NCBI GenBank assembly: GCA_031258415.1
Contig: JAIRMW010000038.1
Span: 1 to 38,070, forward strand
DNA length: 38,070 bases
Source: Prevotellaceae bacterium
Lineage (GTDB): Bacteria > Bacteroidota > Bacteroidia > Bacteroidales > UBA932
Direction of reading: 5' to 3'
Shown here: piece by piece, positions 1 to 10,468 of the stretch
Position numbering within the stretch: position 1 is the first letter of the stretch
How the letters are laid out: the number at the start of each line of letters is the position of its first letter
Made by a program: the position numbers and the translations under genes
The notes under the pieces: generated by a model
What the model was told of the DNA's origin: nothing
Database searches by the model: none
The model's input: only the letters and a program-made list of their open reading frames with translations

Positions 1-103
1 CCTGAAATGAACTGCTTTAATTTTCATGGCAATTTATTTTTGAATTAATAATAAAGAACAGTATGTGTTTTTTAGCATACGCATATAATAGGCCGTTGGC
101 TTC

Positions 104-130
104 CCGGAGACTCCGGAGACTCCGGAGACT
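104..130. repeat. Short 9-bp tandem repeat (CCGGAGACT x3)
   Basis: Direct reading: CCGGAGACTCCGGAGACTCCGGAGACT downstream of the surface-protein gene. Confidence 0.7.
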
Positions 131-312
131 GAACTACACAATGCAGTTCCCTTCCCGAAGCCTCCGGCCGGCCGGCAGCACACGCCGGCATAGCCGCACA
201 GCCCCTGCCGGAAGATACGGCAAGGCGACTGAGCAATCGGTTAAACGGGAAGCGAAGCATGGGCTGTTTATACGGGTAATTTCATTGATTAAGGGCGCCT
301 GCCAACCTACAG

Positions 313-1980
313 CTACAATACGCACCGGAAGCGGATAATAGAGCTCGCGATGTCGGCGCCCGTGGTGCAGACACCGCTACCGACGAAGCCCACGTGGTAA
401 TAGACGCTACCAGAAGGAGTACTGCTCCAATAGAAGACACCGAAAGTGTAACCGCCGGACAGGCTAGCTCGATTGTCACACATACACTCGAGTTCAGTGC
501 GCGTAGGCAAGCGTGCGCCTCTATCGCGGCAGTAAGTATCAGCAGTGCTCCATGCTCCGGATCCGTCAATGGGCGATGTAGTCTGGTAAACTCTCAAACC
601 CGGACAACCGGGCACTTCGCGGCAATCATTAATTGTTACCTCTCTTGACGGGGAAGTAGTTCCGGTGCAATGGGCATTTTTCCCCTGTACGGTATAGCTG
701 CCGGAAGACGTTACTGTGTACGTGCTGCGGGTACCGGTTTGTACTTGCGAGTCCTCCTTATACCATGTAAAACTGGTGGCGCCGGTCGCGGAGGCGGTAA
801 GGGATACCGTAGCGGCTGGGCAGGTATTGCTGGCGTCGCCGGTTATCGTTGCTGCGCTAACCGCCGTGTGCACCGTAACCGTCCCGTAGGCCGCCGCGCT
901 GACGCAGCCGGTCGAGTTGGTAACGGTAACGCTGTAGGTCGTGGGGCCGACCGACAAGTCGTCGGTGGTGTAAGTGTTGGCGGGCGTCGTAACCGCTGCC
1001 GCGCCGCCTACTATCCAGCTATAGGTCGTCGACGAGGTGGCGTTGGCGGGCGTGGCCGTCAAGGTTACTGTCCCGTCGCCACAGCGTGCAGGGCCGGTGG
1101 TGGTAACCGCCGGGGCCTCTTCGACGGTCAGCGTCCAGCTTCCCGTCGAAGCCAGCGGCGTAAGGCCGCACGTCCGGTCGTTCACCTTGCGGGTGTAAGT
1201 ATATGTGCCGGCGGTCGCGGCGTCGGCGGGCGGCGGGGTATTGTCGGCGCCGGTAGCGTCGGCGATTAGGACGCCGTCTTTATACCACGAGTAGGCCAGC
1301 TGGCCGTCGCCGCCGCTAAATGGCATGAGGCCGACGATGGTTGTCGGCGTACCGCCTGCGCAGACCGTCTCGCCGGTGGTCGGGATGGCGCCCGGTACGA
1401 TAGGCTGATTGACCACGAAGCCCGGACAGCCGGTCGAGTCGGTAATGCTCGTGATACATACGCCTGCGTCGTCGAACATATACGAGGGTTCGCGTGTCGT
1501 GCCGTTAATAACGAAGGGCGGCGTGCCGCGTAGCGCATAGCCGCCGCCGGACTGCTGCGTAGCGTTGGGCGGATAGTCGGAGGCGTAGGCGCAGACGTTG
1601 AATGGGGTGTTGGCGGGCGCGGCCAGCGTAACGGTCATCGCGGCGTCGAACGCGCCCGAAGGATTGCCGGCTAAATAGAAGCCGCGATAAGGCAGGGCTA
1701 TGGGAAACGAGAGGGTGCCGGCGGTGGTCGTGGCGCCGGTGATGGTAGCCGCCGTCCAGTGGCCGGTCGAGCCGTCGGGGTTCACCGTGCGGACGTCGGC
1801 AAAAATCCATACCGTATCGCGGTGGTCGGGCGGCGTGGGGGCGGTCGTCCAGCCGACGTGGAACGTCAGCGTCGGCACGGCGCCTTCGGTATGGCTCAGT
1901 TGCGTAATGCCCACCACGCTTTGTCCCCAGACAGCCGACAGGGACAGGACTGAAACAGTCGCTAAGAATAATCTCTTCAT
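313..1980 (-). CDS. Secreted Ig-like repeat surface protein with C-terminal DUF1566/Fib_succ_major-like region; paralogue of the gene at 36631
   Basis: 555-aa ORF, signal peptide MKRLFLATVSVLSLSAVWGQS, Thr/Gly-rich Ig-like repeats, C-terminus with LPTRTELECMC...YWSSTPSG...RFRCVL. N-terminal ~190 aa resembles the protein at 36631. Confidence 0.8.
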   Translation of the reverse strand: MKRLFLATVSVLSLSAVWGQSVVGITQLSHTEGAVPTLTFHVGWTTAPTPPDHRDTVWIFADVRTVNPDGSTGHWTAATITGATTTAGTLSFPIALPYRGFYLAGNPSGAFDAAMTVTLAAPANTPFNVCAYASDYPPNATQQSGGGYALRGTPPFVINGTTREPSYMFDDAGVCITSITDSTGCPGFVVNQPIVPGAIPTTGETVCAGGTPTTIVGLMPFSGGDGQLAYSWYKDGVLIADATGADNTPPPADAATAGTYTYTRKVNDRTCGLTPLASTGSWTLTVEEAPAVTTTGPARCGDGTVTLTATPANATSSTTYSWIVGGAAAVTTPANTYTTDDLSVGPTTYSVTVTNSTGCVSAAAYGTVTVHTAVSAATITGDASNTCPAATVSLTASATGATSFTWYKEDSQVQTGTRSTYTVTSSGSYTVQGKNAHCTGTTSPSREVTINDCREVPGCPGLRVYQTTSPIDGSGAWSTADTYCRDRGARLPTRTELECMCDNRASLSGGYTFGVFYWSSTPSGSVYYHVGFVGSGVCTTGADIASSIIRFRCVL

Positions 1981-2046
1981 TGTTTTTGTTATTTTATTTA
2001 ATTTTGTAGTTGTATCTGTTTATTTTATGGCTTGCAGTAGCGGCTT

Positions 2047-2071
2047 TTTTTTGATTAACTTATTAAGTTAA
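2047..2071. repeat. Proximal arm of 25-bp exact inverted repeat pair (TTTTTTGATTAACTTATTAAGTTAA)
   Basis: Exact reverse complement of 2395..2419. Confidence 0.85.
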
Positions 2072-2394
2072 GAATTTACAAACAGCAACGACTGAAAACC
2101 AAAGAAGAAGGTCTCTATTTTTGCGTCGGGGAATGAAAAAGGGGAAGAATAAAAAAGCAGATAGTCGTTTTGGAGCATTCCAATAGTTATGAGAACAAGA
2201 ACTTAGAACGAAATAACGCGGGACGAAAAAGGGGAAGAAAAATGTTTCTTTACAAAAAACAAAAAAATAAACGCAAGGTTATAAGGTTTTTATAATGCAA
2301 CGATAAAAGAAAATCGACGGCGGAGAAGAAAGCGCGGACGAGCGCCGGAAGAGATTGGAGATGAAGTGTGAAGAACGTGAAAAAAGCATTTTGA

Positions 2395-2419
2395 TTAACT
2401 TAATAAGTTAATCAAAAAA
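2395..2419. repeat. Distal arm of 25-bp exact inverted repeat pair; part of a near-perfect 29-nt palindrome (2389..2417)
   Basis: TTAACTTAATAAGTTAATCAAAAAA is the reverse complement of 2047..2071. TTTTGATTAACTTAATAAGTTAATCAAAA is palindromic except for the central base. Confidence 0.85.
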
Positions 2420-2429
2420 GAAGGTGTTG

Positions 2430-2459
2430 CAAAGGTAGTATATTTTTTTCATACACAAC
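2430..2459 (-). promoter_or_regulatory. Bacteroidetes-type promoter, TACCTTTG -7 box with GTTG at -33 (N18), directed toward the 313..1980 gene
   Basis: CAAAGGTA at 2430..2437 (minus strand TACCTTTG); CAAC at 2456..2459. Confidence 0.6.
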
Positions 2460-2468
2460 CCTGTTTTT

Positions 2469-3179
2469 TTATACACCCAATAAAAAAAGGCATGGTTTTT
2501 TGTGAATATCCGGCAGGGGTTGGGTTCTCCACCAAGCAATGGGGGCGGTGCGAATAAACTGTTGCGGCTGCGTAAGGCAAACGGCGATACACAGGCGGGT
2601 GGCCGGCGCGGCGGTCTTCAGGACGTCCGATAGCAGGGCGATATTGCGGTACGGGGTTTCGATGAACAGTTGCGTTTGGCCGTTGCGGATAGCCGCCTGT
2701 TCCAATTGTTTGATCCGTTGCTGTCGTGGGCGAGCCTGTACCGGCAGGTAGCCGGCGAATGCAAACGACTGCCCGTTGAGTCCCGAAGCCATCAGGGCGA
2801 GCAGCAACGACGAAGGCCCCACCAGCGGGATTACGTCGATATGATGCTCATGCGCGATCTGCACCAGCGCCGCGCCCGGATCGGCTACCGCCGGCGCCCC
2901 CGCTTCGCTCAACAGCCCCATGTCGTGGCCGTCCAGCAGCGGCTGCAAAAACCGAGGCACCTGTTCGGGCGCCGTATGTTCGTTCAGTTCAAAAAAGGTC
3001 AGCGCGTCGATCGGCGTCTCGATCCCGGCCCTGCTCAGGCAGCGTCGCGCCGTGCGCAATTCCTCCACCACGAAAAACCGCAACCGCCGCACGACGGCCA
3101 GGGTTCCCTGCGGAACGACCTCTTCGAGGGGGTTGTCGCCGATGGGCGTCGGAATCAAATATAATTTTCCGGGAGGCAT
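2469..3179 (-). CDS. SAM-dependent methyltransferase, RsmI-like (tetrapyrrole methylase family)
   Basis: MPPGKLYLIPTPIGDN...EELRTARRCL...LLSEAGAPAVADPGAALV...PLVGPSSLLLALMASGLNGQSFAFAGYLP, RsmI-family motifs; short divergent Bacteroidetes-type paralogue. Confidence 0.85.
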   Translation of the reverse strand: MPPGKLYLIPTPIGDNPLEEVVPQGTLAVVRRLRFFVVEELRTARRCLSRAGIETPIDALTFFELNEHTAPEQVPRFLQPLLDGHDMGLLSEAGAPAVADPGAALVQIAHEHHIDVIPLVGPSSLLLALMASGLNGQSFAFAGYLPVQARPRQQRIKQLEQAAIRNGQTQLFIETPYRNIALLSDVLKTAAPATRLCIAVCLTQPQQFIRTAPIAWWRTQPLPDIHKKPCLFLLGV

Positions 3180-3206
3180 GGTCGAGAGATACTATAAAGG
3201 AAGGGT

Positions 3207-5627
3207 TCAGGCGGAGGTTTTCGTTTTCGTGTTCCGTTCGAGCGCAAACCGGAGCACGTCGGTAATGGTTTTTACGTAATGGAATCGAAGCCCCGCAATA
3301 TAGATTTCCTTGATTTCCTTAATATCCTTTTCGTTTTCGGCCGATAGCACGACGTCCTCAATGCCTGCGCGTTTGGCGGCCAGTATTTTTTCTTTGATAC
3401 CGCCTACCGGCAACACTTTTCCGCGCAGCGTAATTTCGCCGGTCATCGCAATCCCTTTGCGAACCTTCCAGCCGGTGAAGGCCGAGGCAAGCGACGTAAC
3501 CATCGTAATGCCGGCCGAAGGGCCGTCTTTCGGAATGGCGCCTTCGGGCACATGAATGTGCACATTCCATTCGTCGAATGTGCCGGCGGGCAAAGCCAGC
3601 AGGTCGGCATGCGCCTTAATGTACTGGAGCGCCAGCGTAGCCGATTCTTTCATCACCTCGCCCAGATTTCCGGTGATGGTCAGGACGCCTTTCCCCTTGC
3701 TCAGGCTCGACTCTACAAATAATATTTCGCCGCCGTTAACCGTCCATGCCAGACCGGTAACGACGCCCGTAAATTCGTTGCCCTGATACATTTCTTTCAA
3801 GTATTTCGGCGCCCCGAGAATGTCGACGACCGCCTTTTCGCTCAGTTCGGCTCTTGTTTTTTCGCCGAGGGCGATCTTTTTCGCATAATGCCGGGCGATC
3901 TTGGCTAATTGTTTATCCAGCGCCCGCACGCCTGCCTCGTGCGTATACCGGTCGATCACGATCGATAGCAGTTTCTCCGATATTTTAATGGCTTTGGGCT
4001 TGAGTCCGTGCAATTCTAACTGTTTCGGGAGCAGATGCCGTTTGGCGATTTCCACTTTTTCCTCGACGAGGTAGCCGCTCATATTAATCATTTCCATACG
4101 GTCGCGCAACGCGGGATGGATGTTGGCAATATCGTTGGCCGTCGTAATAAACATCACCTTCGACAAATCGTAATCCAGTTCCAGATAATTGTCGTGGAAC
4201 GAGCAGTTCTGCTCCGGGTCGAGCACCTCGAGCAGGGCCGAAGAGGGGTCGCCGCGAAAATCGCTCCCCACCTTGTCGATCTCATCCAGAATAATCACCG
4301 GGTTTCCCGATTTGCATTTTTTTATGGTTTGAATAATGCGCCCCGGCATGGCGCCGATGTATGTTTTGCGATGTCCGCGTATTTCCGCTTCGTCGTGCAG
4401 GCCGCCAAGCGAAATGCGCCCGAACGAACGCTCCAGCGCCCGCGCCACCGACTTCCCGAGCGAGGTTTTTCCTACGCCCGGCGGGCCATACAGGCAAAGA
4501 ATCGGCGACTTCAAATCGCCTTTCAGCTTGATGACCGCCAAATGCTCGATGATCCGGTCTTTGACCTGCTCTAATCCGAAATGGTCTTCGTCCAGAATTT
4601 TCTGTGCATTTTGCAGGTTCAAGTTGTCGACGGTATATTCGCCCCATGGCAGTTCCAGCAAGGTTTGCAGGAAATTGTACTGGATACTGTAATCGCTGGC
4701 GTAGGTGTTCATGCGCTCTAATTTTTGCACTTCCTTTTCAAAGGTCTCCGCCGCTTCCTGCGGCCATTTTTTGGTCGCGGCTTTTTCGCGTAGCTCTTTT
4801 ATTTCGTCGTCCATATTGCCTATTCCCAGCTCGTCCTTAATGGTTTTAAGCTGGTTGTGCAAATAGTATTCGCGTTGCTGCTGGCTGATTTCCGTATGCA
4901 CCTTTTGTTGAATATCGTTGCGGATTTTCAACACGTCGATTTGCTTGTTAAGCAGTTCCAGCAGTTTGGTCGCCCGCTTTATCATATCGTCTTCTTCAAG
5001 CAATGCCTGCTTGTCTAACGGGTTTTCCACGTCGAGGCTGGCCGCGATATAATGAATTAAAAAGCTGCGGCTGTCTACATTTTTAATGGCGTATTCTACT
5101 TCCTGCGGCAAATGCGGCGAGAGTTTGACAATATGCAGCGCCACCGCCCGAATAGAGCCTATCAGCGCATCGTAATGTTTGTTGGGCATCGAGGGAACCG
5201 TATCGTTGCGGGCTGCGATAGCCGCTACAAAATAGGGGTCGTCGGAAAGCATTCGCTTGATTTCAAAGCGGCGCACGCCTTGCAGGATAGCGGTAATAGC
5301 GCCTTCCGGGATTTCTACTATTTTCAGGATTTTTGCCAGCGAGCCTACTTTTTGCAAATCGGACGCCTGCGGATTATCGATTTTCGCGTCATTTTGCGTG
5401 ATGGCGCCCAGCAGTTGCGAGCCGGAATGCACATCGCGCAGCAGGCGTATGGATTTTTCGCGGCTGACGGTAATGGGCATAATCATGCCCGGAAACAATA
5501 CGGCATTGCGCAGGGGCAATAACGGAAGGTGTTTAGGGACGTCCGGGGCGTCATTGTTGAGTTCTTCGTCCGGAAATATAGGGATATAATCTATTTCTTC
5601 ACTTCCCCAATTGCTTGCATGTATCAT
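3207..5627 (-). CDS. lon: ATP-dependent Lon protease
   Basis: LON N-domain, Walker A GPPGVGKT, Walker B VIILDEID, catalytic [10 protein letters not shown] and proteolytic-domain signature. Start chosen at [11 protein letters not shown]; alternative start 5669. Confidence 0.97.
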   Translation of the reverse strand: MIHASNWGSEEIDYIPIFPDEELNNDAPDVPKHLPLLPLRNAVLFPGMIMPITVSREKSIRLLRDVHSGSQLLGAITQNDAKIDNPQASDLQKVGSLAKILKIVEIPEGAITAILQGVRRFEIKRMLSDDPYFVAAIAARNDTVPSMPNKHYDALIGSIRAVALHIVKLSPHLPQEVEYAIKNVDSRSFLIHYIAASLDVENPLDKQALLEEDDMIKRATKLLELLNKQIDVLKIRNDIQQKVHTEISQQQREYYLHNQLKTIKDELGIGNMDDEIKELREKAATKKWPQEAAETFEKEVQKLERMNTYASDYSIQYNFLQTLLELPWGEYTVDNLNLQNAQKILDEDHFGLEQVKDRIIEHLAVIKLKGDLKSPILCLYGPPGVGKTSLGKSVARALERSFGRISLGGLHDEAEIRGHRKTYIGAMPGRIIQTIKKCKSGNPVIILDEIDKVGSDFRGDPSSALLEVLDPEQNCSFHDNYLELDYDLSKVMFITTANDIANIHPALRDRMEMINMSGYLVEEKVEIAKRHLLPKQLELHGLKPKAIKISEKLLSIVIDRYTHEAGVRALDKQLAKIARHYAKKIALGEKTRAELSEKAVVDILGAPKYLKEMYQGNEFTGVVTGLAWTVNGGEILFVESSLSKGKGVLTITGNLGEVMKESATLALQYIKAHADLLALPAGTFDEWNVHIHVPEGAIPKDGPSAGITMVTSLASAFTGWKVRKGIAMTGEITLRGKVLPVGGIKEKILAAKRAGIEDVVLSAENEKDIKEIKEIYIAGLRFHYVKTITDVLRFALERNTKTKTSA

Positions 5628-5744
5628 TGTGTGTATCTTTTTAATTAGTATTATTTTGTTTCTTTGCAAAGCGGCTTGCGTCCGTCCTCTGCCATTCTGT
5701 CATCTAAAATGCTCCCCGCTTAGTAGACAAGCATCGTGCCAAAA

Positions 5745-7130
5745 TTAGAAAAACGGGGTGATAAGCGTAATATAAAAGCCTCCTTCCCGTTTCCGGTTGA
5801 TGGAGTAGTCTACTCGGAGAACTATATCATAGTAGGTTACTAAATCGAAACCGCCGCCGCCACTATACAGAAAAAGATTTTGCAGGTCGTTGTGTCGGGT
5901 GGCATGACGGTTATACGAATAGCCGCAATCGACAAACAGGTTGGCATAGATGGTAAAATGAATTTTATTGAATTTATCGAGTGTCGACAGCCATTTTATT
6001 TCATACGTTTGCGTAGGCATGACCAAAAAGCGCAAGGTGTTTTTGAATAATACAAAATACTCGCCGTCCATCACATAATCTTCGTAGCCGCGCAAGTAAT
6101 AATTATCGTATCCCAACGCCCGCTTGGCGATATAGGCCTCGCAGTTGCTGATTGACAACTTGGCGCCTAATGAGCCGGCGTAGAACCAGCGGCGCGACAG
6201 CGGCCAATAGGTCGCAATTTCAGGATACAGATCGCCGCTCAGCAAATGGCCATCCAGCGCGGCGACGGCCGACGCGGTTATTTTCCACAGTGTGCCGCTA
6301 AGCGGGTATGCGTACGAATCGCGATAATCGCTGGCGTACGAATACCGGGCATTCAGCGTATGACGTTGTGTCTGGGTGCTGCCCCAATAATCGGGATTCA
6401 GATGAAGCAGCGTATCGTCGATGGTAACATGCTCGTAGCTCAGCCGGGCCGTCTGTCGCTCGCGTATCTGTGGGCGGAACGAATAGTGGATACCGGCCGA
6501 ATAGCGCTCCCGGATAGCCCGTCCTTCGGTGGTTACGTAGACGGGCTGATTATTCTCGGTCATGTAGGCCAGATTGTGCAGCCGGTTGTAGCCGCCCGAA
6601 AGCCCCAACAGATGCCGGCGGTTTTTATCGAGCGAGATGTCGGAATATGAAAAAGACAGCCCGCGTTGATAACCGATACGCGCGTTGATATTCATATTTT
6701 CATTCAGCCCGCGCATATTTTCGATATTCACGCCGGCGCCCAAGGAAAACCGGGACCAGTCGGGATGCCGAATCCAAGTGCTGATATTCCGGTCTTCAAA
6801 GACCAGATCAACCACCGGCCAGATATACCAGCGCTCTTCGACTTTGATATACACGTCGACAGCGCCGTGGTCACGTACCGTATCGGATACGTACACATAG
6901 TTAAAAAGCAGGGTATTGAAAATATTTTGTCGGGAGATTTCCAATTGGCGGCGAAAATCGGCCGATGGCAACGTATCGCCCGTAGCGAACGTCAGTTCCC
7001 TATAGATAATCGACGCCCGCGACTGCTTGTTTCCCGACAGGGAAATGCTGTTGACCGTTACATTTTGCGTATACAGTGGATAGCTTATCAGGTATAAAAC
7101 CAATATGATGTAATAATATATAGCCTTCAT
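5745..7130 (-). CDS. POTRA/BamA-like outer-membrane beta-barrel protein (Omp85 superfamily)
   Basis: Signal peptide MKAIYYYIILVLYLISYPLYTQ; POTRA-like VNSISLSGNKQSRASIIYRELTFATGDTL; C-terminal Tyr/Gly-rich strands ending ITPFF. Start moved to the internal Met at 7130. Confidence 0.8.
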   Translation of the reverse strand: MKAIYYYIILVLYLISYPLYTQNVTVNSISLSGNKQSRASIIYRELTFATGDTLPSADFRRQLEISRQNIFNTLLFNYVYVSDTVRDHGAVDVYIKVEERWYIWPVVDLVFEDRNISTWIRHPDWSRFSLGAGVNIENMRGLNENMNINARIGYQRGLSFSYSDISLDKNRRHLLGLSGGYNRLHNLAYMTENNQPVYVTTEGRAIRERYSAGIHYSFRPQIRERQTARLSYEHVTIDDTLLHLNPDYWGSTQTQRHTLNARYSYASDYRDSYAYPLSGTLWKITASAVAALDGHLLSGDLYPEIATYWPLSRRWFYAGSLGAKLSISNCEAYIAKRALGYDNYYLRGYEDYVMDGEYFVLFKNTLRFLVMPTQTYEIKWLSTLDKFNKIHFTIYANLFVDCGYSYNRHATRHNDLQNLFLYSGGGGFDLVTYYDIVLRVDYSINRKREGGFYITLITPFF

Positions 7131-7230
7131 AAAAGGCATCAAAGGTACAAAAAAAATCAGTACCGGCAGCACGCGACGAAAGTCCGGTGAAAGTAAATAG
7201 TCGCTCCTTAAGATTCAAATACAGGTTTGA

Positions 7231-7699
<469 letters not shown>

Positions 7700-7715
7700 T
7701 AAATACTGTTGATAT

Positions 7716-8246
7716 ATGAAAAAATTATTCGGTTATTACTTGGCGGCCATGCTACTTGTAGCCGCCGGCGGTTGCGACTGGTTTAACACAACCTTTTTGG
7801 GAGTTCCCTCTACCGGGCAACCCTCTCCGGCGTCGTTAGCACAATCCCGACAGGACAGCCTTGCGCAGGCAGATACAATCGTGACCCGGACAGCGGACGA
7901 TTCGACCCAAACGTCAACGGCGGACGCTTCGGAACAAATCCGTCCGGCCGCGACGGCGCCGCTGCCGGCTGTAACGGATTCCGTGCCTAATCAGCGTTAT
8001 CATGTGATTGTCGGAAGTTTTAAAAAGCCGGAACATGCCGACCGTATGCGGCGGCTATTGCAGGATAAAGGATACGCGGCGCAGCAGATGGTTTTTAAAA
8101 ACGGCTTTTTCTGTGTATCCGTTTCGTCGCATCCGGACGTACGCACAGCCCGAGAGCAATTGAAACTCGTGCTGTCTATGGAACTTTGTCCCGACGACGT
8201 ATGGGTCTACGACTCGAATACGCTTTTGCACCACGACGTTTTATAG
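7716..8246 (+). CDS. SPOR-domain lipoprotein
   Basis: Lipobox LLVAAGGC; C-terminal SPOR-like YHVIVGSFKKPEHADRMRRLLQDKGYAAQQMVFKNGFFCVSV. Confidence 0.85.
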   Translation: MKKLFGYYLAAMLLVAAGGCDWFNTTFLGVPSTGQPSPASLAQSRQDSLAQADTIVTRTADDSTQTSTADASEQIRPAATAPLPAVTDSVPNQRYHVIVGSFKKPEHADRMRRLLQDKGYAAQQMVFKNGFFCVSVSSHPDVRTAREQLKLVLSMELCPDDVWVYDSNTLLHHDVL

Positions 8247-8278
8247 GGGCGCCCGGCTCGCCGGAAGGAGGGGCTGCA

Positions 8279-8968
8279 CTACATTTTTAGTTGGGCGGCA
8301 AACCATTTCCACAGCGCCTCGTCGGGCAGGGGGGCGATGACGGTCAGGGGTTCTTTTTTGACCGGGTGTATCAATTCGATACGGCGTGCATGTAGCGAGA
8401 TGCTGCCGTCGGGGTTGGAACGCGCCGCGCCGTATTTCAGATCGCCTTTTACGGGGCAGCCGATAGCCGCCAGCTGGCAGCGGATTTGATGATGGCGCCC
8501 GGTCAACAGCTGCACCTCCAGTAGATGATAATGATCGCTGCCGGCCAGTAGCCGGTATTGCAGCCGCGCTTCTTTCGCGTTGGGCGAAGGCGTGTTGCCG
8601 GCATACGATTTGTTCTGTTTTTCGTTGCGCGTCAGATAATGCGTCAAGACGTCGGCGTCTTTGGCGGGGCGGTTTTTGACTATTGCCCAATAGACTTTGC
8701 GCACGTCGCCGGTACGGAACAGTTCGTTGAGGCGCTCCAGCGCCTTGCCGGTTTTGGCAAACAGCGTAACGCCGCTTACCGGCCTGTCGAGACGGTGGGG
8801 AACGCCTATAAAGACGTTGCCCGGTTTATGGTCGCGCTGCCGGATGAAATCCTTCAACTGTTCGCACAGAGGGCAGTCGCCGGTGCGGTCGCCCTGCACG
8901 ATGTCGCCCGCGCGTTTATTGACCATGATAAGGTGATTGTCTTCGTAGAGAATGGTCAGCACGGTCAA
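8279..8968 (-). CDS. RluA-family 23S rRNA pseudouridine synthase
   Basis: [20 protein letters not shown] (catalytic HRLD), [27 protein letters not shown]. Confidence 0.93.
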   Translation of the reverse strand: MTVLTILYEDNHLIMVNKRAGDIVQGDRTGDCPLCEQLKDFIRQRDHKPGNVFIGVPHRLDRPVSGVTLFAKTGKALERLNELFRTGDVRKVYWAIVKNRPAKDADVLTHYLTRNEKQNKSYAGNTPSPNAKEARLQYRLLAGSDHYHLLEVQLLTGRHHQIRCQLAAIGCPVKGDLKYGAARSNPDGSISLHARRIELIHPVKKEPLTVIAPLPDEALWKWFAAQLKM

Positions 8969-9780
8969 TACTGCTCTTTTTCGTCCGGAAAACAGCCCGC
9001 CTTGACGTCCTTAACATAGTGCCGGAAGGCTTCCTGCATGGCGTCGTACAGGTTGGCGTAACGGCGGAGGAAACGTGGCGAAAACTGCCGGTTCAGCCCC
9101 AGCATGTCATGCGCCACCAGCACCTGCCCGTCGACAAACCGTCCGGCGCCAATACCAATCATCGGGATTTTCAATTCTTCGGTTACCCGTTTACCCAGTG
9201 CGGCCGGGATTTTTTCCAGCACGACGGCAAAACAGCCGGCCTCTTCCAGCAGGTGAGCGTCTTCGAGCAGCCGCGCCGCTTCGGCTTCGTCTTTCGCACG
9301 TACGGAGTAGGTGCCGAATTTCAGGATCGACTGCGGCGTCAGTCCCAGGTGTCCCATAACGGGAATGCCAGCCGAGAGGATGCGTTGCACCGATTCCAGC
9401 ACATCCCGTCCGCCTTCGAGTTTCACCGCGTCGGCTTCGCTTTCCTTCATCAGCCGGATGGCGGAATGCACGGCTTCTTTCGAATTGCCCTGATAGGTGC
9501 CGAAAGGCATATCGACTACCACCATCGGGTTTTTCACGGCCCGCACCACGCTTTGCGCATGGTAAATCATTTGCTCCAGCGTAATAGGCAGCGTCGTTTC
9601 GTGCCCGGCCATGATGTTGGCCGCCGAATCGCCCACCAGCATGATATCTACGCCGGCGGTGTCCATAATGCTGGCCATCGTATAGTCGTAGACCGTGAGC
9701 ATGGCGATTTTCTCGCCGCGCTGCTTCATTTCGCGCAATCGCCGGGTGGTTACCACCCGTTTCTTTCCTTCTATTGACAT
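8965..9780 (-). CDS. panB: 3-methyl-2-oxobutanoate hydroxymethyltransferase
   Basis: [55 protein letters not shown]...[11 protein letters not shown]...KLEGG...GHLGLTPQS; 4-bp overlap with the downstream RluA-type gene. Confidence 0.96.
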   Translation of the reverse strand: MSIEGKKRVVTTRRLREMKQRGEKIAMLTVYDYTMASIMDTAGVDIMLVGDSAANIMAGHETTLPITLEQMIYHAQSVVRAVKNPMVVVDMPFGTYQGNSKEAVHSAIRLMKESEADAVKLEGGRDVLESVQRILSAGIPVMGHLGLTPQSILKFGTYSVRAKDEAEAARLLEDAHLLEEAGCFAVVLEKIPAALGKRVTEELKIPMIGIGAGRFVDGQVLVAHDMLGLNRQFSPRFLRRYANLYDAMQEAFRHYVKDVKAGCFPDEKEQY

Positions 9781-9806
9781 CGTATGCTATTTTATCTTTG
9801 GTTGCC

Positions 9807-9851
9807 GCAAAGGTACATGAAAATTTTAAATGTACACGCCAACGGATAAAA
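9807..9851 (-). promoter_or_regulatory. panB promoter region (TACCTTTG box) within a 45-bp element shared with 35951..35995
   Basis: CAAAGGTA at 9808..9815; GCAAAGGTACATGAAAATTTTAAATGTACACGCCAACGGATAAAA differs at 5/45 positions from the copy at 35951. Confidence 0.7.
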
Positions 9852-9896
9852 AAGGAGGCCACGCACCGTTGGCGACGTCGACCCGGCGGAACCGAA

Positions 9897-10025
9897 GAAA
9901 ACGACACGCCCCCGTCCCGTTGCCCGCCCGCCATTCATCCCCTGTCGGAAAATGCGCCCCGCCGCAGGCCATTCATATCAATAGAAAACGACACGCCCCC
10001 GTCCCGTTGCCCGCCATTCATCCCC
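9897..10025. repeat. Direct repeat pair of ~42-46 bp (GAAAACGACACGCCCCCGTCCCGTTGCCCGCC..ATTCATCCCC)
   Basis: Copies at 9897..9942 and 9984..10025, differing by a CGCC insertion. Confidence 0.8.
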
Positions 10026-10031
10026 CCATTA

Positions 10032-10241
10032 CCGGACAGTAATGGCGCATTACTGTCCGGTAATGGCGCAAAGCTGGACAGTAATGCGTCATTACTGTTC
10101 AGTAATGGCGCAAAGCCGGACAGTAATGACGCATTACTGTCCGGTAATGGCGCAAAGCCGGACAGTAATGCGCCATTACTGTCCGGTAATGGCGCAAAAC
10201 CGGACAGTAATGCGCCATTACTGTCCGGTAATGGGGAAAAA
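10032..10241. repeat. Tandem array of five 42-bp units, each with a 13-bp-stem, 3-nt-loop hairpin
   Basis: Units 10032, 10074, 10116, 10158, 10200; consensus CCGGACAGTAATG NNN CATTACTGTCCGG TAATGGCGCAAAG. Adjacent units abut with no spacers. Confidence 0.95.
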
Positions 10242-10342
10242 AACGCCCCCTTACGAATCCAATAGAACAAATATAATATATTTATTATCAACTAAAAAGA
10301 GTGGCGTCCCGTCAGCTTTTTTCAGGACATGACACCGGAAAG

Positions 10343-10426
10343 TCGAGGATCGAGCATCGAGCGTCGAGCGTCGAGCGTCGAATATCGCACGTCGCACGTC
10401 GAGCATCGAGCATCGCATATCGCACT
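10343..10426. repeat. Degenerate 7-bp tandem repeat, 12 units (TCGAGCR / TCGCACG)
   Basis: tcgagga tcgagca tcgagcg x3 tcgaata tcgcacg x2 tcgagca x2 tcgcata tcgcact. Confidence 0.85.
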
Positions 10427-10454
10427 ATTTTATTCCGACATTCATTTTTTTTTG

Positions 10455-10462
10455 TACCTTTG
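10455..10462 (+). promoter_or_regulatory. TACCTTTG -7 box for the sigma-54 activator gene
   Basis: TACCTTTG 6 bp upstream of ATG 10469. Confidence 0.55.
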
Positions 10463-10468
10463 CCCATC

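Noticed and set aside
670-1269. 199-aa plus-strand ORF
   Set aside because: Antisense to the surface-protein gene in GC-rich repetitive sequence; composition is a Gly/Arg shadow frame.
10032-10241. Possible CRISPR array
   Set aside because: Units abut and include the linker in the repeat; there are no unique spacers and no cas genes.
9774-10332. ORFs on both strands (163, 118, 96 aa) across the intergenic repeats
   Set aside because: The 42-bp period is a multiple of three, so the repeat produces artificial open frames with repeated peptides; no coding features.
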